From Ruminococcus sp. (GTDB lineage Bacteria > Bacillota > Clostridia > Oscillospirales > Ruminococcaceae), in the NCBI GenBank assembly GCA_017463375.1, contig JAFTPG010000012.1:1-41459 (forward strand): a stretch of 41,459 nt of DNA. The letters are read 5' to 3'. Positions 1 to 9,838 of the stretch are shown here, in pieces. Positions within the stretch are counted from its first letter, which is position 1. Every line of letters begins with the position of its first letter. The notes beneath the pieces are model-generated. The model was given only the letters and a program-made list of their open reading frames with translations. It was not told the DNA's origin and ran no database searches. The position numbers and the translations under genes are program-made.

Positions 1-1
1 C

Positions 2-18
2 CTTAAAATAATCTTAAG
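2..18 (-). promoter_or_regulatory. OmpR-family-type direct repeat (left-edge copy)
   Basis: Read on the minus strand this is CTTAAG-N5-TTTAAG, two 6-bp half sites repeated at 11 bp. Sixteen of its 17 bases match the box at 252-268, which points the other way. An 11-bp direct repeat is the usual geometry for OmpR/PhoB-family response regulators, and the half site resembles the enterobacterial PmrA box. In this orientation a controlled -10 element would lie just beyond the left edge, so the target promoter cannot be seen. The regulator is an inference. Confidence 0.45.
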
Positions 19-87
19 CTTTTTATAAATTCAGACAATGGCGACGTTTTTTGAATTCGAGTACACACAGAGTTGCTTCCTGATACT

Positions 88-116
88 ATTATAGCATATT
101 CAACAATAAAATGCAA
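88..116 (-). promoter_or_regulatory. Leftward housekeeping promoter
   Basis: On the minus strand TTGCAT and TATAAT are separated by 17 bp, with an extended -10 (TG one base upstream). It should drive a gene beyond the left edge of the window. The direct-repeat box at 2-18 lies downstream of it, so the leftward gene may have both a constitutive and a regulated promoter. Confidence 0.6.
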
Positions 117-251
117 CATCCTCATTAGAAAAACAGATATTTTTCATCAAACATACAAAGAACATACGGATGTATACATTAATATGTATAATAAGGAAAG
201 CTGCCTGAGATGATTGTGAATTTTAGAAAAAATGCCTATAAATGCTGATTA

Positions 252-284
252 TTTAAGATTATTTTAAGCTTATGTGACTATAAT
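252..284 (+). promoter_or_regulatory. Candidate regulated promoter of the dockerin gene
   Basis: TTTAAG-N5-TTTAAG (252-268) ends 10 bp upstream of a perfect TATAAT (279-284). There is no good -35 hexamer at the expected position; the repeat occupies it. This is the arrangement of an activator-dependent promoter bound by an OmpR/PhoB-family response regulator (known for E. coli PhoP and PmrA). The rest of positions 1-344 holds a second, weaker TATAAT near 187-192 and no gene. Confidence 0.5.
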
Positions 285-344
285 CTAAAACATAGTAAAG
301 GCCACCTCGATTCTACCCCTAAATGATAAAGGAGAATGATTAAC

Positions 345-3512
<3,168 letters not shown>

Positions 3513-3529
3513 TATAACACTTGTATAGA

Positions 3530-3556
3530 CAGGACTGATTTTTCAGTCCTGTTTTT
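3530..3556 (+). terminator. Terminator of the dockerin gene
   Basis: A perfect 9-bp stem (CAGGACTGA / TCAGTCCTG) with a TTTT loop is followed by a T-run, 18 bp after the stop codon. Confidence 0.9.
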
Positions 3557-3649
3557 ATTCCCATTCATTCAAAATGCACAAATTGGTATCTAAGTGTTTG
3601 TATGATATGTAGAATCTATATTTTATTTTCAAAAGTCGAAGATTTTCTA

Positions 3650-3678
3650 TTGACAATGCACAAAAACTGTGGTATTAT
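3650..3678 (+). promoter_or_regulatory. Strong promoter of the 3.7-4.3 kb RNA locus
   Basis: A perfect TTGACA, a 17-bp spacer and TATTAT. No conventional open reading frame follows on the plus strand for about 600 bp, so the promoter points to a non-coding or micro-ORF transcript starting near 3685. Confidence 0.8.
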
Positions 3679-3768
3679 ATAAACAACAAAAGAGAACACA
3701 AACAAAAGGTTCTCAAGACTAGATTTACTTGGTTTGAGGTAACACTCAATGTAAATGAATTTTAGCGG

Positions 3769-4197
3769 AAAGGTGAGTGAGTCCAATGGCAGAAAGTGAA
3801 AATCAGCAGCGTGAAGTCGGCGGGCTTGCTGAGTAATTAAAATCAATCACAGGGATTATAGAACTTCAGTTTTGATCCATTATTGAAAAGAAAACATTGA
3901 TTCAAATTATGACGCTAACGCAATGCTGTACAGGAAATCGGCTTCAGCTCTAAAATTAGATACAGGATTATCTGAGATTTCGACTTTACGTCTTGAAATA
4001 TAGAGCCGAAAACACTAAATTTATAATAAAGGTGAGACCGATGAGAAAGTAACTTTTTTAATTTGAACTATATCAATTGAAAAAGGTGAGCCCAATGGAA
4101 GGATATAGATTTTACATACTTTAAAGAAAGAATGTGATCTTATGAAAGTTTTCAGGTATAACTTTAAAGAATAATCTGAAAGGGTGAGTCCACAGGG
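3769..4197 (+). repeat. Four copies of a Shine-Dalgarno-like element, AAAGG(G)TGAG-NCC
   Basis: Copies lie at 3769-3788 (with an extra TGA), 4028-4043, 4082-4098 and 4179-4197. The shared core is AAAGGTGAG, one variable base, CC, and usually ATGG or ATGA. The core matches the complement of the 16S rRNA 3' end (which contains AGGTGATCC) except for a G inserted or replacing the T. The first three copies precede ATG codons opening frames of 16, 3 and 9 codons; the fourth has no ATG after it. They may be translation starts, RNA structural modules, or ribosome-contact sites. Confidence 0.65.
3786..3836 (+). CDS. Possible 16-residue micro-ORF in the structured RNA
   Basis: ATG with AAAGGTGAG upstream, encoding MAESENQQREVGGLAE and then TAA. 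Similar micro-frames in the same transcript encode MRK (4041-4052), MEGYRFYIL (4095-4124) and MKVFRYNFKE (4142-4174, without the repeated element directly before it). I recognise none of these peptides. Translation is suggested only by the ribosome-binding-site-like sequence; the frames may be incidental to RNA structure. Confidence 0.2.
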   Translation: MAESENQQREVGGLAE

Positions 4198-4245
4198 TAA
4201 TTCAGCTAAGTGATGAAAGTCGCTTAATACAATTTAATACAAAAC

Positions 4246-4279
4246 AAACCTCAGGTTGTCAGCCTGAGGTTTTTGTTTT
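4246..4279 (+). terminator. Bidirectional terminator between the RNA locus and rarA
   Basis: A 10-bp stem (AAACCTCAGG / CCTGAGGTTT) with a 7-nt loop. On the plus strand it is followed by TTTTGTTTT; on the minus strand TTTGTTTTG follows, and the rarA stop codon lies in the loop. It serves both convergent transcripts. Confidence 0.88.
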
Positions 4280-5548
4280 GCTGTCGTTTCCGAGAATTTT
4301 CTGACGATAAAGAAAAGCGGACTGTTCCTGTTTATTATCACCAAATCGGTAATAAACACGGTCTTTCAGAGCGTCAGGAAGATACTGCTGCTTCACATAA
4401 TGATTAGGGTAGTCGTGAGGATAGAGATAATTCTGACCGACAACATCTGCGCCTTTTCCATCGAAATGCTTATTCTGGAGATGACGCGGAAAATCAAGCG
4501 CATCGCATGACCTTACATCAGCAATCGCAGCATCAATCGCCGCCTCAGCGCTGTTGGATTTCGGAGCTGTCGCAAGGAGAATTATTGCCTCCGCAAGAGG
4601 AATTCTCGCCTCCGGCAGTCCGAGCTGGAGTGCAGAATCTACACAGCTTTTAACAATCGAAATCGCCTGCGGATAGGCAAGTCCGACATCTTCGGCGGCA
4701 ATTACAAGCAATCGCCGTGAAAGTGAGATAATGTCTCCAGCTTCCATCAGACGAGCAGCATAGTGGAGAGCCGCATTTTCGTCCGAACCACGGATAGATT
4801 TCTGCAAAGCCGAAAGCAAATCGTAGTGCTGGTCGCCGTCACGGTCATAGCGCATATTGCTTCGCTGAGCTAGGATTTTCAGCGATTCCTCAGTAACAGT
4901 AATCTTTCCGTCGGAAATTTCACCGCAGACCACACAAAGCTCCGCAGTATTCATTGCCTTGCGCACGTCACCTCCGCAGCCGTAAGCGATCGTTCGGCAA
5001 ATTTCATCGCTTGCAGCAATTTCAGTTCCGGACTCCTCAGAAATTATACGAAAAGCCCTTTTTATAGCAGGTATAAGCTGTTCAGCTGACACCGGCTTGA
5101 ACTCAAAAACAGTACTACGGCTGATAACAGCGTTGTAGACAGAGAAATACGGATTTTCCGTAGTTGAAGCAATCAGCGTGATATCGCCGTTTTCGATATA
5201 TTCAAGGAGACTCTGCTGCTGCTTTTTGTTGAGATACTGGATCTCATCAAGGTATAGGAGTATTCCGTTCTCCGAGCCGAATGTGCCGATTTCAGCAACA
5301 ACGTCCCTTATGTCTGAGGTTGAAGCATTAGTACCATTGAGCTTATGGAGCGTCATATCGCAGTTCTCGGCAATAATGCGTGCAACGGTAGTTTTTCCAA
5401 CTCCCGACGGACCATAGAAAATCATGTTAGGGATTTTTCCACTGTCAATTATTCGGCGGAGCGGCTTACCCTCAGCAAGAATATGCTCCTGTCCCACAAC
5501 ATCGGCAAGGGTTTTGGGGCGTATTTTATCGGCTAATGGTGTGGACAT
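4259..5548 (-). CDS. rarA: Replication-associated recombination protein A (AAA+ ATPase)
   Basis: RarA/MgsA/WRNIP1 proteins are AAA+ ATPases related to clamp-loader subunits that act at stalled replication forks. The 429-aa length is normal. Walker A is at residues 46-54 (GPSGVGKTT), Walker B at about 97-104 (LLYLDEIQ), and the family's opening PLADKIRPKTLADVVGQEH is intact. The C-terminal half matches the helical tetramerisation region (LARYPQA-like segment LAYPQA, ATAPKSNSA). The ATG is preceded by AAGGAGG with a 6-bp gap. The DUF1801 gene ends 42 bp upstream with no clear promoter between, so the two may be co-transcribed. Confidence 0.95.
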   Translation of the reverse strand: MSTPLADKIRPKTLADVVGQEHILAEGKPLRRIIDSGKIPNMIFYGPSGVGKTTVARIIAENCDMTLHKLNGTNASTSDIRDVVAEIGTFGSENGILLYLDEIQYLNKKQQQSLLEYIENGDITLIASTTENPYFSVYNAVISRSTVFEFKPVSAEQLIPAIKRAFRIISEESGTEIAASDEICRTIAYGCGGDVRKAMNTAELCVVCGEISDGKITVTEESLKILAQRSNMRYDRDGDQHYDLLSALQKSIRGSDENAALHYAARLMEAGDIISLSRRLLVIAAEDVGLAYPQAISIVKSCVDSALQLGLPEARIPLAEAIILLATAPKSNSAEAAIDAAIADVRSCDALDFPRHLQNKHFDGKGADVVGQNYLYPHDYPNHYVKQQYLPDALKDRVYYRFGDNKQEQSAFLYRQKILGNDSKTKTSG

Positions 5549-5590
5549 GGTGTGCCTCCTTTTCGTTGTGTTAGTAATATAAATCAGAAT

Positions 5591-5923
5591 TTATCTTCCT
5601 AAAGTTTCAGCAAATACCTGTATTAAAATCTCATTCGGTATATTCTGATTCACATATATCTGCAACATACCTTTGGGAGTAATTTTATAACTTATCAATT
5701 CTTCCATATGCTGAATTACCGCTTGAGCCTCAATATTAATATGGTCTTTAAACGGTATCAATCTCACGAAAGACTCACCAACATAATAACTTGGCAATTT
5801 TGCCCACATTGTTTCTACTAAATCAAAAGAAACACTGTTATATATCAACTGGCGCAATGCATTGAACACATCCACAATTTCCGCAGGATATTTTTCGATA
5901 TACATTTTAACCTGTTCATTCAT
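5591..5923 (-). CDS. DUF1801 (YdhG-like) family protein
   Basis: A 110-aa protein with the small fold of the DUF1801/YdhG family: an N-terminal helix (VFNALRQLIY), then MWAKLPSYYVGESFVRLIPFKDHINIE-type strands, here with the core W-x-K-L-P-S-Y. Some members are described as iron-chaperone-like, but the biochemical role is not firmly known. The start follows GAGGT with an 8-bp gap. It lies between the glyA terminator and rarA. A 13-bp palindrome (5948-5960) sits just upstream of its start and may be an operator. Confidence 0.7.
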   Translation of the reverse strand: MNEQVKMYIEKYPAEIVDVFNALRQLIYNSVSFDLVETMWAKLPSYYVGESFVRLIPFKDHINIEAQAVIQHMEELISYKITPKGMLQIYVNQNIPNEILIQVFAETLGR

Positions 5924-5947
5924 TTTACATACCTCATCAAATTATGA

Positions 5948-5960
5948 TTTGTATTACAAA
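5948..5960. promoter_or_regulatory. Perfect 13-bp palindrome upstream of the DUF1801 gene
   Basis: TTTGTA and TACAAA arms flank one central base, 25 bp before the DUF1801 start and just after the glyA terminator. Its placement would suit a small dimeric repressor's operator. No recognisable -35/-10 pair could be fixed around it. Confidence 0.3.
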
Positions 5961-5965
5961 ACATA

Positions 5966-5999
5966 CTAAAAACACAGGGACGGACAGCCCGTCCGTCCC
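5966..5999 (-). terminator. glyA terminator
   Basis: A perfect 9-bp GC-rich stem (GGGACGGAC / GTCCGTCCC) with a 5-nt loop lies 14 bp beyond the glyA stop and is followed on the minus strand by TGTGTTTTT. Confidence 0.9.
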
Positions 6000-6013
6000 A
6001 AATATTGCATCTA

Positions 6014-7270
6014 TTACTTATAAAGCGGATACTTATCGCAGATTTCAGTAACACCGGCACGAATTTCGTCAGCCTTGTTCTCGAAATCAGTAGCACAGAG
6101 GTAGATATACTCAGCGATCTTCTCCATCTCCTCAACGCCGAGACCACGAGTAGTAACAGCAGGAGTACCAATTCTGATACCGCTTGTTACGAAGGGCTTC
6201 TCAGGATCGTTGTGGATAGCGTTCTTATTAACTGTGATGTAAACCTCATCGAGTCTGTGTTCAAGCTCTTTACCAGTGATATTGAACGGACGGAGGTCAA
6301 CGAGCATGAGGTGGTTATCAGTACCGCCTGAAACGAGGTTGAAGCCTCTCTTTACAAGACCGTCAGCGAGAGCCTTAGCGTTCTCAACGATTCTGGTCTG
6401 ATACTCCTTGAACTCAGGCTTGAGAGCCTCACCAAAGCAAACAGCCTTAGCAGCGATAGTGTGCATAAGCGGACCGCCCTGAGTACCGGGGAAGATAGCG
6501 GAATTAATCTTCTTAGCGAGATACTCATTATTAGTAAGAATCAGACCGCCTCTTGGACCTCTGAGAGTCTTGTGAGTAGTTGTAGTAACGATGTCTGCAT
6601 ACGGTACAGGTGACTCATGGAGACCTGCTGCTACGAGACCAGCGATATGAGCCATATCGACCATGAATAATGCACCAACGGCTCTTGCGATTTCAGAAAG
6701 ACGCTTGAAGTCAATAGCTCTGGGATAAGCAGAAGCGCCTGCTACGATAAGACGAGGCTTTGCCTTAACAGCAAGCTTATATACTGTATCATAGTTAATA
6801 GTCTCTGTCTCGTCATCAAGACCGTAGGAAACGAAGTTGAAGTACTTACCTGAAAGGTTAACAGGTGAACCGTGAGTAAGGTGACCGCCGTCTGCAAGGC
6901 TCATACCGAGAACTGTGTCTCCCGGCTGGAGAACTGCGAAGTAAGCAGCAGTATTAGCCTGAGCACCTGAATGGGGCTGAACATTAGCAAACTTAGCGCC
7001 AAAGAGCTTACAAGCTCTCTCAATAGCAATCTTCTCAACTACGTCTACGCACTCACATCCGCCGTAGTAGCGCTTGCCGGGATAACCCTCAGCGTACTTG
7101 TTAGTGAGAACAGAACCCATAGCAGCCATAACTGCGGGAGAAACGATATTCTCACTTGCGATAAGCTCGAGGTTTCTCTGCTGACGAGCAAGCTCCTTGC
7201 CCATAGCCTCGCCGACCTCGGCGTCATAATTTGAAACAAAACCGATTGAATCCATAAGATCGTTATACAT
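6014..7270 (-). CDS. glyA: Serine hydroxymethyltransferase
   Basis: The PLP enzyme interconverts serine plus tetrahydrofolate with glycine plus 5,10-methylene-THF, the main cytosolic source of one-carbon units. Length is 418 aa, normal for bacteria. The substrate and cofactor signatures are present: [35 protein letters not shown] and VDMAHIAGL. The PLP lysine is near residue 234 in [24 protein letters not shown] precedes the ATG. The gene has its own promoter (7327-7355) and terminator, so it is monocistronic. It supplies methylene-THF to thyX, which is encoded elsewhere in the window. Confidence 0.98.
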   Translation of the reverse strand: MYNDLMDSIGFVSNYDAEVGEAMGKELARQQRNLELIASENIVSPAVMAAMGSVLTNKYAEGYPGKRYYGGCECVDVVEKIAIERACKLFGAKFANVQPHSGAQANTAAYFAVLQPGDTVLGMSLADGGHLTHGSPVNLSGKYFNFVSYGLDDETETINYDTVYKLAVKAKPRLIVAGASAYPRAIDFKRLSEIARAVGALFMVDMAHIAGLVAAGLHESPVPYADIVTTTTHKTLRGPRGGLILTNNEYLAKKINSAIFPGTQGGPLMHTIAAKAVCFGEALKPEFKEYQTRIVENAKALADGLVKRGFNLVSGGTDNHLMLVDLRPFNITGKELEHRLDEVYITVNKNAIHNDPEKPFVTSGIRIGTPAVTTRGLGVEEMEKIAEYIYLCATDFENKADEIRAGVTEICDKYPLYK

Positions 7271-7326
7271 TTGAGTAACACTCCTTTTTTAGTCTGAAAC
7301 TGCCAGATAACGGCATTATCATATTT

Positions 7327-7355
7327 ATTATACACTACTGCGGCACAAATTTCAA
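7327..7355 (-). promoter_or_regulatory. glyA promoter
   Basis: TTGAAA, a 17-bp spacer and TATAAT (with TG one base upstream) on the minus strand, 57 bp before the start codon. Between this promoter and 7545 I see only AT-rich DNA and an inverted repeat ATTATC/GATAAT near 7470-7490; no gene. Confidence 0.85.
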
Positions 7356-7545
7356 TAGCTTGTACAGAAAAAATTGGATTATTCGGATTTTCCTATAGAA
7401 AAAATCGCCAAACTTTCGTAAAAATTATATTGAATAATTGTAATAAATACTTAACAATACTCTGGGAATATTATCGAATTCTTTGATAATACAGATAAAA
7501 AGGGCGTATTTTGTGATGATGTTGTAAAATGTCGGAAAATTTTTC

Positions 7546-7574
7546 TTGATTTATGATCCCGAGTATGATATAAT
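7546..7574 (+). promoter_or_regulatory. Promoter of a small plus-strand RNA
   Basis: TTGATT, a 17-bp spacer and TATAAT. It points right, away from glyA and into the amidase terminator, with only a 14-codon frame downstream. Confidence 0.75.
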
Positions 7575-7580
7575 ATCATT

Positions 7581-7653
7581 CGTAGAACAAAAGAAAAATA
7601 GAAAAAAAGAACAAAGGAAAGGTGTCGGAGTATTTATGCTGCGGCATTTTTTC
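7581..7653 (+). ncRNA. Candidate small RNA, about 72 nt
   Basis: The transcript should begin near 7581 with an unstructured A-rich leader. It ends in an 11-bp stem with one mismatch and GU pairs (7623-7633 with 7636-7646), followed by six T residues. An internal AAAGGAAAGGTG resembles a Shine-Dalgarno sequence. A 14-codon frame (ATG at 7636, MLRHFFYLHKNRTA) begins inside the hairpin and runs into the next terminator, so it could instead be a peptide leader. I do not recognise the RNA. Confidence 0.5.
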
Positions 7654-7663
7654 TATTTACATA

Positions 7664-7695
7664 AAAACCGTACAGCTTAATCGCTGTACGGTTTT
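7664..7695. terminator. Bidirectional terminator between small RNA and amidase gene
   Basis: A 13-bp stem (AAAACCGTACAGC / GCTGTACGGTTTT) with a 6-nt loop. The minus-strand copy continues into TTTTTATG and ends the amidase transcript 4 bp after its stop; the plus-strand copy backs up the small RNA terminator. Confidence 0.85.
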
Positions 7696-7698
7696 CGA

Positions 7699-8436
7699 TC
7701 ATATTGTGATGAACTGACTGCTTGCGTATCCTACGATACCATTATAGCTGACAACGTACCATCCGTTGGTTTCGCCGTAGATAGTTACTGTTGAGCCGTT
7801 TGGAATCGAACCGATAACGGCTGAGTTGACAGACGGGAATTTGCGTATATTCAGGTTAGAGCCGTCTGTAGTAACGGTACCCCATCTGACAGCTGTCGGG
7901 TAAATGAACGGAATCCCGAAATAATCACAGAGCGACCGCACAAGATTCACAGCAATTTCGTTGAGATTATTTTTGATCCAGGCTTCATCAGCATAATTAT
8001 CATGATATCCCAGCTCGCAGAGAACAGCAGTAGCTTTTGTCTGAGTGACTTCGCCGAGCGTTGTGGTCGGACGTGCAGTTACTTTATCAGGCAGAGGATA
8101 AATCGCCATCAGGTTATTGGCGATAATATTGGCAAGCTTCTCACTGTTCTGACTGACGGGAGAATAATATATATCAATTCCCCGCAGTTTTCCGGCAAGC
8201 ATTTCCGGAGCAGCATTTGAGTGAAGTGCAAGATGAACATCAAAATTTCCAGAGTTTGAATCGCTGATAGCGCCGGCAACATTTCTGGAAGGATCGTTGC
8301 GGACATACTGGATACCGCTTGAACGCAGATAAGGCTCCATTCTGTCAGCAATCAGATTCATATACAGCTCCTCGTTGCCCTCAGTTGCGTATTTATTCCA
8401 TTCCTGAGTCGAGGGGCTTAAAAATACCTTTGGCAT
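7699..8436 (-). CDS. N-acetylmuramoyl-L-alanine amidase with C-terminal SH3 domain
   Basis: A 245-aa protein: an Amidase_3-type catalytic domain (about 1-175) and a bacterial SH3 domain (about 184-245, SNLNIRKFPS... NGWYVVSYNGIVGYASSQFI). The family cleaves the amide between MurNAc and the stem peptide using zinc. Candidate zinc ligands are the glutamate in TEGNEE and the histidine in ALHSNA, with the catalytic glutamate in CELGYHDN. The usual first histidine of the DPGHGG motif is replaced by SPSTQEWN. There is no signal peptide, so it may be a lysin-like enzyme or leave by another route. A serine hydrolase gene lies 70 bp upstream in the same direction. Confidence 0.82.
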   Translation of the reverse strand: MPKVFLSPSTQEWNKYATEGNEELYMNLIADRMEPYLRSSGIQYVRNDPSRNVAGAISDSNSGNFDVHLALHSNAAPEMLAGKLRGIDIYYSPVSQNSEKLANIIANNLMAIYPLPDKVTARPTTTLGEVTQTKATAVLCELGYHDNYADEAWIKNNLNEIAVNLVRSLCDYFGIPFIYPTAVRWGTVTTDGSNLNIRKFPSVNSAVIGSIPNGSTVTIYGETNGWYVVSYNGIVGYASSQFITI

Positions 8437-8456
8437 AATAATTTTCCTTTCAGTGA

Positions 8457-8475
8457 ATTGAGATTACATCTCAAT
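8457..8475. promoter_or_regulatory. 19-bp inverted repeat upstream of the amidase gene
   Basis: Arms ATTGAGAT and ATCTCAAT flank three bases. On the minus strand it lies about 20 bp upstream of the amidase start with no T-run after it, so it is not a typical terminator. A possible TTGGCA-18-TAATCT promoter overlaps it, which would suit a repressor site. This is weak. Confidence 0.3.
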
Positions 8476-8506
8476 ATTATTTTATGCCAATGGATCAAAA
8501 ATGGTA

Positions 8507-9658
8507 TTAAAGACTTTTATAGACTTCTTCGCAGATAAATTCAGCCTGCTTGGTAGTACCTGCACCGCTTATCTGAGTGAAATAGAGCACAGCAATATTA
8601 TTCGCTGGATCAGCACAGAAGAAAGTACCTGTCCAGCCATCCCAGCCGAACTCGCCTTTGACAGTCTTTAGCTGAGAATACTCAGGCTCGACAAGAATCC
8701 GCATAAAATTTGCATAATTATAGCCTTTAAGTCTGTCCCACATACCGCTGAGCTGAGTGCTGTTAAGCTGGGGAGTTGTCATGAATTCAAAAGTTTTCTC
8801 ACTGAACAGTCTCACACCATTGAATTCGCCTTTATTGGCAAGCAAACGTGCAAATTTTGAATAGTCCTCAATTGTTGAAACAAGTCCCGCACCGCCTGAC
8901 TCAAACGCCGGGGATTTTGTATAATCGGTAAGACCGAGGTAATTATTATAATCACGTCCGAGACCATTTTCCTGCCACGAATAAAGAGCTGCGAATCGGT
9001 TGAGCTTATCGGAAGGAACATAAAATCCGGTATCATTCATCCCGAGCGGTTCAAAGATATTTTTGCGGAGAAATTCTCCGTATTTCATACCTGAAATCAC
9101 TTCAACGATTCCGCCGATAATATCAGCTGAAATGCCATAATACCAACTATCACCCGGTTTGAAAAGCAGCGGTATCCCGGCAGCCTTTCTGCAAATCTCA
9201 GCAGTGGTAAGCTCAGTGCCGTTTTTCTGCCCCAGAATTATCTCATCGAAGAGCTTTGCAGCGCCCCTTACAGAAGCTCCCCAGTTGTCTGCATAGGGGA
9301 TACCCGAAGTCATATTGAGAAGATGGGATATTTTCATATCAACAGGACAGGGAAGGATTTTCTCATCCTCAACATAGGTCAATGACGAGAATTCCGGAAA
9401 ATATCTGGAAACAGAATCGTCAGGGGAGAGAAGACCTCTGTCGATCAGAATCATCGCAGCTGCGGAGGTTATAGATTTTGAGAGAGAAAAAAGCCTGAAA
9501 ATTGTATCTCTCTTCATCGGAATTTTGCTTTCTCTGTCGGCATAGCCGAAAAAGCCTGAATAAATCTCCTCGCCGTCTTTGAACAACAAACAATTTGAAC
9601 CTACAGTCTCTCCGAAATTGAGAGCGTCGCCTATAATTTTATCAATATAATCTTTCAT
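8507..9658 (-). CDS. Serine hydrolase, beta-lactamase / class C penicillin-binding family
   Basis: A 383-aa PF00144-type protein. The nucleophile motif SLSK is at residues 58-61, the YxS-type second motif is in WYYGISADIIGG, and the C-terminal third of the fold is present (GWDGWTGTFFCADP, with an aromatic/glycine-rich substitute for KTG). Members include esterases, D-amino peptidases and muropeptide-processing enzymes, so the substrate cannot be named. No signal peptide is evident, which favours a cytosolic esterase or peptidase. It has a perfect promoter (9692-9720) and the amidase gene follows it. Confidence 0.82.
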   Translation of the reverse strand: MKDYIDKIIGDALNFGETVGSNCLLFKDGEEIYSGFFGYADRESKIPMKRDTIFRLFSLSKSITSAAAMILIDRGLLSPDDSVSRYFPEFSSLTYVEDEKILPCPVDMKISHLLNMTSGIPYADNWGASVRGAAKLFDEIILGQKNGTELTTAEICRKAAGIPLLFKPGDSWYYGISADIIGGIVEVISGMKYGEFLRKNIFEPLGMNDTGFYVPSDKLNRFAALYSWQENGLGRDYNNYLGLTDYTKSPAFESGGAGLVSTIEDYSKFARLLANKGEFNGVRLFSEKTFEFMTTPQLNSTQLSGMWDRLKGYNYANFMRILVEPEYSQLKTVKGEFGWDGWTGTFFCADPANNIAVLYFTQISGAGTTKQAEFICEEVYKSL

Positions 9659-9691
9659 ATTTATCTACCTCGAATCAGTAATTCTGCAAAT

Positions 9692-9720
9692 ATTATAGCC
9701 TACTTCTGGGAGGATGTCAA
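9692..9720 (-). promoter_or_regulatory. Serine hydrolase promoter
   Basis: Perfect TTGACA, 17-bp spacer, perfect TATAAT on the minus strand, 34 bp before the start codon. Confidence 0.88.
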
Positions 9721-9776
9721 TAAACGAGCGAAAAACCGTATATTTTTAGATAAAACATAAAAATATACCACAGCTC

Positions 9777-9805
9777 TTGATTTTTACGCTTTAAACTGGT
9801 ATACT
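9777..9805 (+). promoter_or_regulatory. tyrA promoter
   Basis: TTGATT, 17-bp spacer, TATACT, 34 bp before the chosen tyrA start. Confidence 0.8.
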
Positions 9806-9838
9806 ATGAAAAGAATACTTTAATCGGAGATGGAAGAT

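Larger units (their letters stand above)
3685..4279 (+). ncRNA. Candidate large structured RNA, about 590 nt, unassigned
   Basis: The stretch lies between a consensus promoter and an intrinsic terminator and holds no normal gene. Hairpins can be read directly: GAGAAC/GTTCTC (3692-3697 with 3709-3714); ATTTAC/GTAAAT (3723/3751) enclosing TTGAG/CTCAA (3734/3745); GCTCTA/TAGAGC (3947/4001) enclosing both AGATA/TATCT (3958/3969) and ATTTCGAC/GTC-TT-GAAAT (3977/3990); TAAGTGA/TCGCTTA (4207/4220). Four copies of an AAAGG-GTGAG-NCC element are spread through it, three of them before tiny ATG frames. Its length is in the range of large ornate RNAs such as OLE, ROOL and GOLLD, but I see nothing that assigns it to one of them. 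I also see no RNase P or tmRNA hallmarks. Boundaries are inferred from promoter and terminator. Confidence 0.6.

Noticed and set aside
3616-3846. 76-codon minus-strand frame
   Set aside because: It has no ribosome binding site, no recognisable family, and runs antisense through the promoter and 5' hairpins of the RNA locus.
3685-4279. RNase P RNA, tmRNA or SRP RNA
   Set aside because: The conserved GAGGAAAGTCC of RNase P, a tRNA-like end and tag frame of tmRNA, and the SRP GGAAG/GAAGCAG loop are absent.
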